DNA from: Syntrophaceae bacterium UBA5764
GTDB taxonomy: Bacteria; Desulfobacterota; Syntrophia; Syntrophales; Smithellaceae
Length of the DNA: 45,387 bases
Assembly (NCBI GenBank): GCA_002418825.1
Contig: DIEW01000079.1
Location: 1-45,387 of the forward strand
Reading direction: 5' to 3'
Part shown: one piece after another, positions 14,807 through 24,637 of the stretch
How positions within the stretch are numbered: position 1 is the first letter of the stretch
Layout: every line of letters starts with the position of its first letter
Notes under the pieces: model-generated
What the model was told of the DNA's origin: nothing
What the model saw: only the letters and a program-made list of their open reading frames with translations
Databases searched by the model: none
Program-made: the position numbers and the translations under genes

Positions 14807-16141
14807 TCAGTTCCTCCTTCCTGGAGCAATATTTCGACCATTCCCTACCTTCTGTTGCACAGACTGCCGGGTATTCTGGGTAACAATCGGAGCAACACCT
14901 GCCGCTCTGAAAGATGGCTGGCACAATGAATTCTTCAGTACTTTAGGGGAACCAGAGCTTTGTAAAATGAGGCTACCTTTATTAACAACACTTAGCGGCG
15001 GGGACGGAATTGGCTGAACTTTTAATTGAGGTTGCTGTTTTTTAAAGGGATACTTGAACTGTCGTTGACTTTTGTCTTTATCATTCACACGCGGACCAAC
15101 AACCTCCGTGGCTCCGCGCTTTCCCGCTTGTTTCGGAGCTATAAAAGGCCGCTCGCTTTTCCCTGTCGCGCCAGTTTTTCTATTATCCGTTTTATTTTTC
15201 GGCGAAACAATGCCTACCGTGTCCTTTTTAAACCCACCTTCCGGAACAGTGCGCGGTGAATTTACCCTTGGGTGGTGGATGAAAAGATTTTCTCTCTTTG
15301 GAAGAGGAGGCATCTCTCTTTTCTTGTAATCCGGCTTCCAATGATAATGCCCGGGTCTATGTAACACATGCGCGTGCTTGTAAAATCTTCTTGTCCGGTC
15401 AAGATTCACAATCCACACCCTGTGAGCATGCCAATCAAAAAAAGACCAACCGATTACACCGAACCCGATGAACAAACGTGGAGCATAAACAATGCCCGGA
15501 CCAATCACTGCTACGCCAGGATAAAAAATGCGGAAAGGTGGGAAAGCCGGATACCACCATGGTCCGTAAATCTGCAGCGGATCATAAACAGGAACGCAGA
15601 GATAGTCACTGTAAGTCGGTTCAATGCGAATAATTCTTTGCTCGACAATAACTTTTTGTTCATCAGTTGTTACCAGATAACCCTGAGAGCTAGCCCTTGC
15701 GCGCAGCTCTTGAATCGTATCCATAACACCCTGTTTTTGATTGACAAAAGCATCGCCAAGCTTTGCCGTCCACTTGAGATTATCGCTCATCATTCTTAAA
15801 ACTTTCGGATAGTGACAAAGCGAAAGGATACTGACATCCCAGTCCTTATGGCTGAGAGCCTGATCCAGCGTTGCATTATCCAGATCCCGGTTAAAAGAAA
15901 TCCACCGCTCAGCCTCCGCTACTTCAAAAGGATACGATGCGGCAATTAAAATTTGTGAAAGCAGAGCGTCAGGATAAAGAGCGATAGGAGCAAGCATTTG
16001 TGCCAATTCTTCTTTGCTGAACTGCGTTAACTCTTCGTCGCCGTTTCCTATCATTGTGGTTTGTGCTTTTAATGATAACGGCACGAGGAATAATATTATC
16101 GCCGCAAATGTTGAGATTCCTTTAGCGTGTTTCTTATTCAT
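14807..16141 (-). CDS. DUF3300 exported protein
   Basis: A 444-residue protein with a signal peptide (about 1-26, cleavage near LKA-QT). The DUF3300 domain covers about 40-250: LAQMLAPIALYPDALLSQILIAASYPFEVAEAERW, then helical segments and VPVYDPLQIYGPWWYPAFPPF. A hydrophobic Gly-rich region (about 205-240) and a low-complexity basic Pro/Lys-rich tail follow. The function of DUF3300 is not established; location outside the inner membrane is inferred from the signal. The gene is convergent with the rubrerythrin-like gene (27 nt gap). A 12-bp inverted repeat lies upstream at 16319-16359. Confidence 0.85.
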   Translation of the reverse strand: MNKKHAKGISTFAAIILFLVPLSLKAQTTMIGNGDEELTQFSKEELAQMLAPIALYPDALLSQILIAASYPFEVAEAERWISFNRDLDNATLDQALSHKDWDVSILSLCHYPKVLRMMSDNLKWTAKLGDAFVNQKQGVMDTIQELRARASSQGYLVTTDEQKVIVEQRIIRIEPTYSDYLCVPVYDPLQIYGPWWYPAFPPFRIFYPGVAVIGPGIVYAPRLFIGFGVIGWSFFDWHAHRVWIVNLDRTRRFYKHAHVLHRPGHYHWKPDYKKREMPPLPKRENLFIHHPRVNSPRTVPEGGFKKDTVGIVSPKNKTDNRKTGATGKSERPFIAPKQAGKRGATEVVGPRVNDKDKSQRQFKYPFKKQQPQLKVQPIPSPPLSVVNKGSLILQSSGSPKVLKNSLCQPSFRAAGVAPIVTQNTRQSVQQKVGNGRNIAPGRRN

Positions 16142-16318
16142 GGCTTAATCTACTTTTGCAAAATATTTAATCGTATTTCCTGAGTGCTTTTCACAAGCTG
16201 CCTTAAACTCCCGTTTCAGTTAATTGCAATGCTTATGCCATTGGCTGCATTGTTTTAACATATAGATATTATTCGTTATTATTTTAAAATTGGTTTATTC
16301 TGACGATTATCTAATGGA

Positions 16319-16359
16319 TAAAATATATCCGACTTAAGCATTCAAATGGATATATTTTA
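16319..16359. repeat. 12-bp perfect inverted repeat
   Basis: TAAAATATATCC (16319-16330) and GGATATATTTTA (16348-16359) are perfect inverted copies with a 17-nt spacer. A smaller GGATA/TATCC hairpin overlaps the left arm. It sits in the 254-nt gap between ogt and the DUF3300 gene, both minus strand. It could be a regulator site for the DUF3300 gene or an AT-rich hairpin that ends ogt transcripts; no T-run follows. Confidence 0.5.
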
Positions 16360-16395
16360 CTCAGCGATAAAATACTTGTTTCATTAAGAAAGAAC

Positions 16396-16929
16396 TTAAA
16401 TAAATTTTTCTTTAGACGTATAAAGGATGCCTTCTTTTTCGAGCAGATTTTTTTTCATTTCAAGACCGCCACCGAAGCCACCCAATTTCCCATCGGCGCG
16501 AATTACACGATGACACGGAATAATAAGAGGGAAAGGATTAGCGGCCATCACTCTTCCCACTGCTCTGGCTGCGTTTCGCTTTCCTGTTTTCTTTGCCAAG
16601 TCAGAATAGGAAACCACTCCACCACGCGGAATCTTGAATGTCTGAAGCAAAACTTTTCTTGCAAATGGCGTTAATTTTTTCATATTCAGCAACGACAGCA
16701 AATTTATTTTTTGTTTTTTGCCCAGATAAAGACCTGCAATAAGGCGCTCTACGCCCCTGCCGATCTTGCGGGGACTTGTATTTACTGCCGGATAATCCTG
16801 ATTGATTCTTGATATCATTTTTTTCGGATGAGTGGGTAAATATATTTTTTCGATTTGCGGTTTTTTGCCCCGCCAATCCCACACAAGGCCAATAGATTCT
16901 TTCCCCACTTTAATGATCTGGTAATACAT
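16396..16929 (-). CDS. ogt: Methylated-DNA-protein-cysteine S-methyltransferase
   Basis: Removes alkyl groups from O6-alkylguanine by irreversible transfer to Cys139 in IIPCHRVI (137-144). The 177 residues also hold the helix-turn-helix part (GKRNAARAVGRVMAANPFPL) with the arginine finger. No Ada-type AraC domain is fused, so it is a constitutive Ogt type. GGAG lies 6 nt before the ATG. It follows mntP on the same strand, 52 nt apart, likely in one unit uvrC-mntP-ogt. Confidence 0.92.
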   Translation of the reverse strand: MYYQIIKVGKESIGLVWDWRGKKPQIEKIYLPTHPKKMISRINQDYPAVNTSPRKIGRGVERLIAGLYLGKKQKINLLSLLNMKKLTPFARKVLLQTFKIPRGGVVSYSDLAKKTGKRNAARAVGRVMAANPFPLIIPCHRVIRADGKLGGFGGGLEMKKNLLEKEGILYTSKEKFI

Positions 16930-16981
16930 GCTTTTCTCCTTTCGCTACTGCATACGACATTTTTATCGCAGACTGTGTTTT

Positions 16982-17542
16982 TCAGCCCCAATGCTCTATC
17001 AATATCTTTACGCCAATAGCGATAAGCACCAATCCGCCAAAGATGTTTACCTTTTTACCGAATATTTTTGCCAGCGCCCTGCCAAAGACCATACCTGACA
17101 CCGTCATGATAAAGCAGATAACACCGATAACTACTGCTGGTAAAAATATCTGATATTTAAGAACGGAAAAGCTGAAACCCACGGCCAGTGAATCAATACT
17201 GGTCGCTATAGACAGCACTAAAAGCGACAAGCCCTTTGTCGGGTCGGTTTTCTCCCCTTTTTTCCCATTCTGTAACCCCTCATAAATCATTTTTCCGCCA
17301 ATCAAGGCCAAAAGACCAAAAGCAACCCAATGATCAAAGGTCTCCATCGTCTCTGCCACTGTGAAACCAGCAAACCATCCTAAAACCGCCATTGAAAACT
17401 GAAACAAGCCAAAGGATAGGGACAGGCGTAATACCGGCGGCCACCACGGTTTTTCATGATTTGCCGCGCCGATGCCTATTGCCACGGAAAAAGCGTCCAC
17501 ACCTAAAGCTACGGCGACAAGAAGAATTGTTACCAAGGTCAT
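16982..17542 (-). CDS. mntP: Putative manganese efflux pump
   Basis: A 186-residue inner-membrane protein of the DUF204 family with about six helices in two repeats. The repeat signatures ALGVDAFSVAIGIG (Asp16) and ATSIDSLAVGFSFS (Asp118) carry the conserved aspartates used in Mn2+ export. The start lies inside the end of uvrC with a 4-nt ATGA overlap, so it depends on uvrC translation. No yybP-ykoY manganese riboswitch precedes it, which fits coupling to uvrC rather than metal control. Confidence 0.88.
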   Translation of the reverse strand: MTLVTILLVAVALGVDAFSVAIGIGAANHEKPWWPPVLRLSLSFGLFQFSMAVLGWFAGFTVAETMETFDHWVAFGLLALIGGKMIYEGLQNGKKGEKTDPTKGLSLLVLSIATSIDSLAVGFSFSVLKYQIFLPAVVIGVICFIMTVSGMVFGRALAKIFGKKVNIFGGLVLIAIGVKILIEHWG

Positions 17543-19392
17543 CGTGAATAATCTCTTTCGTTTTTAAAATAAGAATATATCTTTTGCGCGAGTTTTTTAT
17601 CTAGTCCTGGAGTGTTTCGCAAATCTTCCAACGACGCCTCCCGTATGTTCTTCACGGAACCAAAATGCCTGAGTAAAATATTTTTACGTCGACTACCTAC
17701 ATCGGGTATTTCATCAAGGATGGATTTTAAATCATCTTTTTGTCGGAGCCGACGATGATAACTTACGGCAAAGCGATGCGCTTCATCACGCACGTGCTGT
17801 AAAAGCGTCAACGCGGAGGGTGAAGATGCAAGCGAGACAGCATCTTTACGCCCCGGTAGATAAACACGATCCTGGCATTTTAATGTTTTCTCTTTTACAC
17901 TTCCTTTGGAGAAAAACATTCTGTGTTCTTCTTTAGCCAAACCAATCACATCTAATTTAATTTTTAAATCTTTCAACACGGAAAGCGCTATGTTAAGCTG
18001 ACCTTTACCTCCATCAACCACCAACAAATCAGGCATTGTTCCCGTGCCGGTAAAACGGCGGGCAAGCACCTCGCGCATCATACCATAGTCATCCGGTACA
18101 TCGATTGTTTTGACGCGAAAACGACGGTACCCAGATTTGACCGGCTCGCCGTTCTGAAAAACCACCATTGAACCCACAGCATTTTTGCCGCCGATGTTAG
18201 AAATATCAAAGCATTCAACCCGTTGGGGCAGCTTTCCCAGCGCCAACTTATCTCTAAGAATCACCAAGGCGGTGTTTTTTTGTTCTTCTTTCTTTTGTAA
18301 GACCATAAAATTCTCACGAGCGTTGGCGCAGGCCATGTCCAGCAGGGCCTTTTTCGCGCCGCGCATGGCGATGGTAAAAACGACTCCCTTTCCCTTTTTG
18401 TCCGCAAGCCATTCAGCAATAACCTTTTCGTCAGGAAAATTGCAGGGGAGAATAATTTCTTCCGGCGGATTGTTACTTTCGTAATACTGTTGCAAGACGG
18501 AAGAAACAATTTCCGACAAATCCGCTTTCGTTTTCACCGGCGTGAATGACTTCGACCCCATTAATTTGCCGCTGCGTATGAATAAAAGACACAGTGAATA
18601 AACGCCCGCATCGGCATAAACGCCTAATACATCCTGATCCTTTTCAGTTACTGAATCCACATGCTGTTTTTCCAACGCATGCTTTAATGCGAACAGGCGA
18701 TCGCGCAAACGCGCTGCTTCTTCGTAGTTCAAATTACTCGATGCTTCTTCCATCTGTTTATTCAATCCGGAAATCAATTCTTTACGGTGCCCCTGCAAAA
18801 AAGCAACCGTGCCCTCTACCAGCATGCTGTAATCTTTTTCATCAACTAAGCCCTTACACGGTGCGAGACAACGGCCGATTTGATATTCCAGACACGGCCT
18901 CGAACGAAACTTAAAATCAAGGTTGCGGCAGGAACGCAGGGGAAATATTTGTTGGACAAACTTGAGTGTTTCTTTGGCTGCCATCCCTGAAGGATACGGA
19001 CCAAAATATAAAGCGGCGTCGTTCACGCGCTTGCGCACCAATCGCAAACGGGGATACCTCTCCGCAGGGTCTAACGACAGATGATAATAAGTTTTATCGT
19101 CACGAAGAAGCACGTTGTAACGGGGTCGATATTTTTTGATGAGATTGTTTTCAAGAATCAGTGCTTCCTTGGGCGTAGAAGTGGTGATAAATTCAACATC
19201 GACGATCCGCGTCAGCAAAAAGGGCGCCATGGGGCGCGTATCTTTTCCGGTAAAATAGGAACCAATGCGATTTTTTAAGTTATTGGCTTTACCAATGTAG
19301 ATAATCCTGCCCTGTGCGTCTTTCATCATATAGATACCAGGCAATCGCGGAGCAGATAAAAATTTTTCTTTTAATACGGTATTTTCCGGCAT
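17539..19392 (-). CDS. uvrC: Excinuclease ABC subunit C
   Basis: Makes the dual incisions in nucleotide excision repair. The 617 residues show the full order: GIY-YIG nuclease (about 15-95; LPGIYMMKDAQGRIIYIGKA), the central cysteine segment, the UVR motif for UvrB contact (about 205-240), the RNase H-like nuclease (about 380-530; VECFDISN, VVDGGKGQ with catalytic Asp) and C-terminal tandem helix-hairpin-helix (about 560-610). The start has no clear Shine-Dalgarno site. uvrB lies 15 kb away in the same window, uvrA is not seen. Confidence 0.96.
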   Translation of the reverse strand: MPENTVLKEKFLSAPRLPGIYMMKDAQGRIIYIGKANNLKNRIGSYFTGKDTRPMAPFLLTRIVDVEFITTSTPKEALILENNLIKKYRPRYNVLLRDDKTYYHLSLDPAERYPRLRLVRKRVNDAALYFGPYPSGMAAKETLKFVQQIFPLRSCRNLDFKFRSRPCLEYQIGRCLAPCKGLVDEKDYSMLVEGTVAFLQGHRKELISGLNKQMEEASSNLNYEEAARLRDRLFALKHALEKQHVDSVTEKDQDVLGVYADAGVYSLCLLFIRSGKLMGSKSFTPVKTKADLSEIVSSVLQQYYESNNPPEEIILPCNFPDEKVIAEWLADKKGKGVVFTIAMRGAKKALLDMACANARENFMVLQKKEEQKNTALVILRDKLALGKLPQRVECFDISNIGGKNAVGSMVVFQNGEPVKSGYRRFRVKTIDVPDDYGMMREVLARRFTGTGTMPDLLVVDGGKGQLNIALSVLKDLKIKLDVIGLAKEEHRMFFSKGSVKEKTLKCQDRVYLPGRKDAVSLASSPSALTLLQHVRDEAHRFAVSYHRRLRQKDDLKSILDEIPDVGSRRKNILLRHFGSVKNIREASLEDLRNTPGLDKKLAQKIYSYFKNERDYSR

Positions 19393-19588
19393 AGTTTGTC
19401 AGCGACAAATTTTTCTTCACTGTATAATTGATTTGAAAGGATTGTTCAATCAGTCTTTCCTCCAAAATACTATTCCGGAAAACAACAAAAATTACGACCT
19501 CGGAAACATAATGCAACAACTTATTTTCTCCGACGGGAAAATAAACCACATTTTTTTAGAATCAGTCTTTTGATCTAAACCTTATAAC

Positions 19589-21736
19589 TCACTTCTTTTT
19601 TACAATAAGGGCATCCGCAACACGTACCCCCTGCGGAAACACGATAAGCGGATTGATGTCCAGTTCTTCTATCTGATCCGCAAAATCAATAGCCAATTGC
19701 GAAACTTTCAATATCACATCAATAAGGGCGTTCACATCCGAAGCCGATCTTCCTCGCACACCGGCAAGAATTCGGGTGCCTTTTATTTCGCTAATCATCT
19801 CTTTAGCATCAGCAACAGTAAGAGGAACCAGTCGAAAAGAAACATCATGTAGGACTTCCACCAATATACCACCAAGCCCAAACATTATGGAAGAACCGAG
19901 AAAAGGATCGCGAGTTACACCCACGATTACTTCTACGCCTTCTCCAAGCATTTCCTGAACAAGAACGCCAGAAATTACCGCTCCCGGTGCGTGTTTTTTT
20001 ACATCGCGCATTATCCGGGCATACGCTTCCCGTACAGCACCATCATCTTTCAGATTCAGACTGACTCCACCTGCTTCGGTCTTATGTGCAACGTCTGGAG
20101 ACAACACTTTCAGCGCTACTGGGTAACCGATCCGCCTGGCAACGGCAACAGCTTCTTCCACTGATGCAGCTAAATCTTCCTTGGTAACGGGAATACCGTA
20201 AGCAGCAAGAATTTTTTTGCTTTCATATTCAGTAAACACTTCCGTTTTTTGAAGAATCGACTTTGCTTTTTTCATCGCTTCCGGCGGGATTTCAGAACTT
20301 TTATTCGTTATTTCCATAAACGATTTTCGCTTTTCAGCATAACAGGCAAGAAATGCCATGGCACGGGCAGCATCAGAAGATTCGGGAATCATTGGAATTC
20401 CTTCCTTTCTTACCCGGGCAATCATAGCCTGCGACTGTGGCGACAAATCCGTCCATACGGGGCAGAACACCAAAGGTTTGGACGATGAGTGATAAATTTC
20501 CAAAGCTTCATCAAGCCATTTTGGCGAAATGAATTTCATGAAAATTGCGGAGGCGAAAATGATATCAACATTATCAGCCTCAAAAATTGCTCGGAGGCAT
20601 TTTCCGTATAGTTCATGGTCGCCCAGTATGGCGGCAGTCATGTCGACCGGATTATGCACGGAGCCATAAAAAGGAATGACTTCCTTGATTTTAGCACGGG
20701 TTGTCTCGGACAACTCCGGTACATTAAGGCCGAATTCTTCACAACGATCGGCAAAATCCACCCCCGGTCCACCGGAATCCGTCAGTATTCCCACGTTTCT
20801 GCCTTTGGGCATCCGGCCGCTCCGGTGTACTAAAGTGAAATACATGAGTTCCCGAACTTCTTCAAAGCGGATGATTCCCGTCTGACGGAAAAAGGCATCG
20901 TAAATTAGGTCATTGCCTACAAGTGAACCGGTATGGGAAATTGCCGCTCTTTTACCTGCTTTAGTCTTACCCACCTTTTTAATCAGTATGGGTTTACCCA
21001 CCCTGAGCGCTGCTTCCGCTGCCTGACGGAATTTCAAACCGTCTCTAACCGCCTCTAGGTAAACGCCAAACAGACGGGTGTCTTCATCATTTAAAAGATG
21101 CGTAATGAAATCTGAGAACTGCAAATCTGCCTCATTGCCTACACTAATGAACGCGCTAAAACCGATTTTTTCTTGAAAAGCAGAGAGAAATACTTTTTCA
21201 CCATAGGCCCCACTTTGTGTTATCAAACTTAAGGAAGGCGGGGCATCGATGTCATATTCAACTATTTCAGTGAAAGAGGCCATGATAGAATTACGGTAAT
21301 AAAGCAATCCCATACAGTTCGGTCCCAGAATGCGCATGCCGCTTCTTGTGGCGATTCTGGTAATTTCCTCCTGCAGGGTACCACCACCATCGCCAGTTTC
21401 GGCAAAACCTGAAGTAAAAACAACTGCCGCTTTGACGCCCTTTTCAGCACACTGTTGTAAGGCTTCCAGAGTTCTTTCGATAGGGACGGAAATAATGGCA
21501 AAATCGATTTCTCCCGGAACATCATGCACCGAAGGATAACAGGTGAGTCCCGCTATTTCCTTATAACGGCGATTGATGGGATAAATGGTACCCGTGTATT
21601 TTTTTTTCAAAAGAGCACCAATCGGCCGGCCCCCAAATTTGGTCAGATTTTTTGAAGCCCCCACTATGGCAATTGATTTCGGGTTGAAAAAATATTCGAT
21701 ACCAGAGGTGTGTAGATTATCACTTTTCACTTTCAT
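19589..21736 (-). CDS. Acyl-CoA synthetase (NDP-forming), fused alpha and beta subunits
   Basis: Links acyl-CoA hydrolysis to ADP (or GDP) phosphorylation; in fermentative and syntrophic bacteria it yields ATP from acetyl- or acyl-CoA. The 715 residues hold a CoA-binding domain (about 15-150; IAIVGAS), a succinyl-CoA-ligase domain with the phosphorylated His268 in AISHTGSLVGND, and an ATP-grasp domain from about 490 (YPVALKVLSPDVAHKTEAGGV). No GNAT acetyltransferase domain is fused, which separates it from Pat/YfiQ regulators. GGAG lies upstream. It is monocistronic with a 296-nt leader region in which I see no other gene. Acyl specificity cannot be read from sequence. Confidence 0.9.
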   Translation of the reverse strand: MKVKSDNLHTSGIEYFFNPKSIAIVGASKNLTKFGGRPIGALLKKKYTGTIYPINRRYKEIAGLTCYPSVHDVPGEIDFAIISVPIERTLEALQQCAEKGVKAAVVFTSGFAETGDGGGTLQEEITRIATRSGMRILGPNCMGLLYYRNSIMASFTEIVEYDIDAPPSLSLITQSGAYGEKVFLSAFQEKIGFSAFISVGNEADLQFSDFITHLLNDEDTRLFGVYLEAVRDGLKFRQAAEAALRVGKPILIKKVGKTKAGKRAAISHTGSLVGNDLIYDAFFRQTGIIRFEEVRELMYFTLVHRSGRMPKGRNVGILTDSGGPGVDFADRCEEFGLNVPELSETTRAKIKEVIPFYGSVHNPVDMTAAILGDHELYGKCLRAIFEADNVDIIFASAIFMKFISPKWLDEALEIYHSSSKPLVFCPVWTDLSPQSQAMIARVRKEGIPMIPESSDAARAMAFLACYAEKRKSFMEITNKSSEIPPEAMKKAKSILQKTEVFTEYESKKILAAYGIPVTKEDLAASVEEAVAVARRIGYPVALKVLSPDVAHKTEAGGVSLNLKDDGAVREAYARIMRDVKKHAPGAVISGVLVQEMLGEGVEVIVGVTRDPFLGSSIMFGLGGILVEVLHDVSFRLVPLTVADAKEMISEIKGTRILAGVRGRSASDVNALIDVILKVSQLAIDFADQIEELDINPLIVFPQGVRVADALIVKKK

Positions 21737-22033
21737 CTTGATTATTCTCCTGACGATTTTAGTCTTAATTTCAGAAAACTATGACAGACACAACGATGAT
21801 TCTTTGGCCTTTTTTATCTATGCGCTTTTCACAATATAAACCGTTTTAATCAATTAGCGCAGTAAAAACAAAAAACGCGGCTTAGAGAAACATTTCCGGC
21901 CAACACTTTTACAATTCCCATCTTAATATTTCGTTGCAACAAACAAAATAATACACGATAACTCCGTTATCTTTTTAATTTCCTCACCCCGTTAATTAAT
22001 TCTCATTCAGGAATTTCAAACATCGGGACAGGT

Positions 22034-23284
22034 CTAAGATACCGGCTTGCCCGGGTAACCCAAAGCTTCACGGGCCGCCCAACCGGCATAATTAAGCGTA
22101 TTAAAGCAATTCATGAAAAAATCAACCTTCGATTCATCCCACATCGGCATCATTACAACAACGGAAACATCATGCCCCGGATCATAAAGCATAAGTGAGA
22201 GGTATCCGTGAGTTGCCCCATTGTGGCCGACTCCCAAGTTTTCCACATGAATACATCCGAGCGAATAATCGGCTTTCCCTGGTGAAATATCCGTTAGCAT
22301 AAGAGCGACATTATCGGCAGTAAGTACATTTGCTCCCTTCATCAGTGTACGAATATATCTGTTAATTTGTCTCATTGTTCCATATCCATTGCCCTCTGCC
22401 ACATGAGCGCTCATATTGTCTTTACAGCTCAAAACTATTTTTTCCTGATCATTCGTGTAAATAGTACCGCAAACAAATGGAAGCGGCAGTTCCCTATCGT
22501 CGGCGCGGGAAGGAAAATGAATTGAAAGCGGCACTGGAGTGGACTCGCCATAAATATAGTCTCGCATATAATCGCCATATGTTTTGCTGACACCGCTCCG
22601 ATAGCTGTAAACCCGCGCTATAATCTCACTTAAAATTGTATAACCGGTGTTGCTGTAATGATGATCAGTCCCTGGAGAAAAATAATAAAAATTATGAATA
22701 ACATTTTGTTCCACAAGCTCCTCGGAAGAAAACTGATGATTTGGATCTTCCGTTAGTTTATATTGCACGTAGCTCATATCATTCCAGACGGCCTCTTCAT
22801 CATTGCTCACATCTTTTACACCCGCGCTGTGCTGTAACAAATGTCTAATGGTAATTTGATTTTTATATGGTATTTGCCATGCAATAGTTTCCGGCACGTA
22901 AGGAATATCGCTGCCGGGAATATTTTCGGTAATGCAATCCGTATAATCCAGCCACCCGTCTTGATGCATTTTCAGAATGGCAGTGGCGGTAAAATTTTTT
23001 GTGTTGCTGGCGAACCGGAAATAGGTATCCGGCGTGATCGGTTCGACTCCTGACGCAACGGAACTGGAGAAATAAACACCGTCAGGTGTCTGAACCAATA
23101 CGCTGAGCGAAGGCACTGTTTTGTTGATTTGTGATTCCAGTGTTGTACGGACTCTTTCAACGGCGATATCCAATTCGCCAGAAGCCCTTATCCATATAAT
23201 TCCATCGCAGGCATTGAAAAGTATAACCGAAAGGATAAGCGTTAAAATAACAACGCGCTGCTTAAAAAGGTTAAGAAAACGCAG
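22034..23284 (-). CDS. Beta-lactamase-fold serine hydrolase, putative lipoprotein
   Basis: Has the three active-site motifs of the class C/D-Ala-D-Ala peptidase/EstB superfamily: SNTK (SxxK), YSN in HYSNTGYT, and HNG in GHNGATHGY. It is likely a peptidase, esterase or other hydrolase; no penicillin-resistance claim can be made. The open frame reaches a GTG at 23416 without ribosome site, but the signal begins later. An AAGGAG (23297-23292) lies 7 nt before a CTG codon at 23284, and the following 26 residues form a hydrophobic stretch ending in a lipobox-like LFNAC. I therefore start at CTG 23284; this is uncertain. The mature part would be anchored by its cysteine. Neighbour: the Lcl-domain gene upstream on the same strand, 70 nt before the GTG. 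Confidence 0.75.
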   Translation of the reverse strand: MRFLNLFKQRVVILTLILSVILFNACDGIIWIRASGELDIAVERVRTTLESQINKTVPSLSVLVQTPDGVYFSSSVASGVEPITPDTYFRFASNTKNFTATAILKMHQDGWLDYTDCITENIPGSDIPYVPETIAWQIPYKNQITIRHLLQHSAGVKDVSNDEEAVWNDMSYVQYKLTEDPNHQFSSEELVEQNVIHNFYYFSPGTDHHYSNTGYTILSEIIARVYSYRSGVSKTYGDYMRDYIYGESTPVPLSIHFPSRADDRELPLPFVCGTIYTNDQEKIVLSCKDNMSAHVAEGNGYGTMRQINRYIRTLMKGANVLTADNVALMLTDISPGKADYSLGCIHVENLGVGHNGATHGYLSLMLYDPGHDVSVVVMMPMWDESKVDFFMNCFNTLNYAGWAAREALGYPGKPVS

Positions 23285-23485
23285 CTTTTCGCTCCTTAAT
23301 AACTCCCACTGTCCACTTCTTAACGCAACGGCAAAGAAATATAAACTTGCCTTCAAAAAAATTGCAACAAGACAAAAATCACTTTTCTTGCTAAAAATAC
23401 AGCTCTCCCAACACACGCAATTTTTATTTATTTTCTAATCTACTTTTCCTCTCTCATCCCGCACAGGGAAAAACGATTTAATACT

Positions 23486-23959
23486 CTATTTGGAACGCAC
23501 CGGGAGTGCCCGATAATTTTTGTTAGTGGACTTTTTAACCATAAATACCTGAGGGCCTTCGGGACTAAAATAAACGCTCGCCGCTTCATCGGCTTCGAAT
23601 GTATCTGCTGACCAAGCAAAAACACATGACAGACCAATTAACTTTGTCAGCTGAATATCAAACCCGCAATCCGTCTTACGTACTACTTTGCTTGCCCCGC
23701 ATAGCACTTCTAACTCATGCTGTGTAGGCATCCGCCAATTAATATAACCACCTCCCCGATAGCTCTCGCAATACTTTTTCGCGTCCGTCCAGTTTATATT
23801 TTTCCCATTGTCCTTTGCCGCCCACATCAGTCCCGCTTCTTTGTCCAACACTGTACCGTTGTCATAGGCGATAAAACGGCCATCCCGGGCGACTTCTCCA
23901 GCAAAGGCCAATGCAGCAGATAAAACTAATACTATCAAAACAGCAATAATTTTTTTCAT
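23486..23959 (-). CDS. Exported DUF1566 (Lcl C-terminal domain) protein
   Basis: A 157-residue protein with a classical signal peptide (about 1-20, cleaved near AFA-GE) and one DUF1566 domain: RFIAYDNGTVLDKEAGLMWAAKD, then WTDAKKYCESYRGGGYINWRMPT and the end YRALPVRSK. The domain is found in surface and adhesin-like proteins (Lcl of Legionella). It has four cysteines after the signal that could form disulfides. AAGGAGGGG, a very strong ribosome site, lies 6 nt before the ATG. It is probably periplasmic or surface-exposed. Same strand as the hydrolase downstream. Confidence 0.82.
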   Translation of the reverse strand: MKKIIAVLIVLVLSAALAFAGEVARDGRFIAYDNGTVLDKEAGLMWAAKDNGKNINWTDAKKYCESYRGGGYINWRMPTQHELEVLCGASKVVRKTDCGFDIQLTKLIGLSCVFAWSADTFEADEAASVYFSPEGPQVFMVKKSTNKNYRALPVRSK

Positions 23960-24637
23960 GTAACCCCTCCTTAAGATTTTTTAATAAAAAACCACTGTTT
24001 CTCCAGATACCGCAACACTGCTCCCCCTATCCAATATCTCTGAGCATCCTGTTAAGACACTATCTTATATCATTAACTGATGAATAATAAAACGACCGTT
24101 CCATTATGTCAACCAGATATTAAATACAAAAACAATTAAAATATTAACTCGTTATTCATTCCGCCCGGCGACTCACACCTTGACCTCATAAATTAAGGGG
24201 TGAAGGCATGCTTTCCTTCATGTCCAACACGGTTAGACAGCATTGTTTCAATATGCAGTTTGTCCGAAAACCAAGTAGGATAATTTTTGCCCTGCTCCGG
24301 CATAGCTTGTCGCTTGGTTTGAATCAATTTCTTAAAAAATATTTTTTGAAGCTGTATTTTGCATCGGTTCACAAAGCATCTGCCGGATTTTTGCCGCAGC
24401 CATCCAGGAATCAACGCATTTGGACACCCGCGTTTTTGACACCAGTATACGGGGTGTAATAACTAAAATCACTGCGTTTCTTATCAATCTAACTTTCAAT
24501 AAAGGCAATCGCTTTTTTCTTATGCTCGTATGGATACGGTTTAAATCGATCAATTATGAAAGATCAATATCATCCAATTCCAGGGTTTTCCTCTTTTCAA
24601 TCCTCTGTCAACAATATCTTATTTAAAAGCACTGTCT
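23960..24637. other. Gene-poor gap of 678 bases
   Basis: I see no convincing gene. Short frames exist on both strands (24193-24414, 24332-24553 minus; 24208-24459 plus), but none has a ribosome site, a known motif or a good start. Minus-strand frames in 24190-24550 change into each other, so a decayed gene downstream of the crotonase is possible. A TAAGA/TCTTA inverted repeat lies near 24053-24067. Confidence 0.4.

Noticed and set aside
16982..17542. Manganese riboswitch before mntP
   Set aside because: mntP starts inside uvrC, leaving no leader for a yybP-ykoY element.
22034..23284. Antibiotic-resistance beta-lactamase
   Set aside because: The SxxK, YxN and HxG motifs define the fold only; lipoprotein anchoring and low similarity to known resistance enzymes do not support a resistance claim.
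24193..24553. Short frames in the gap after the Lcl-domain gene
   Set aside because: No ribosome sites, motifs or recognisable family; kept only as a possible decayed gene.
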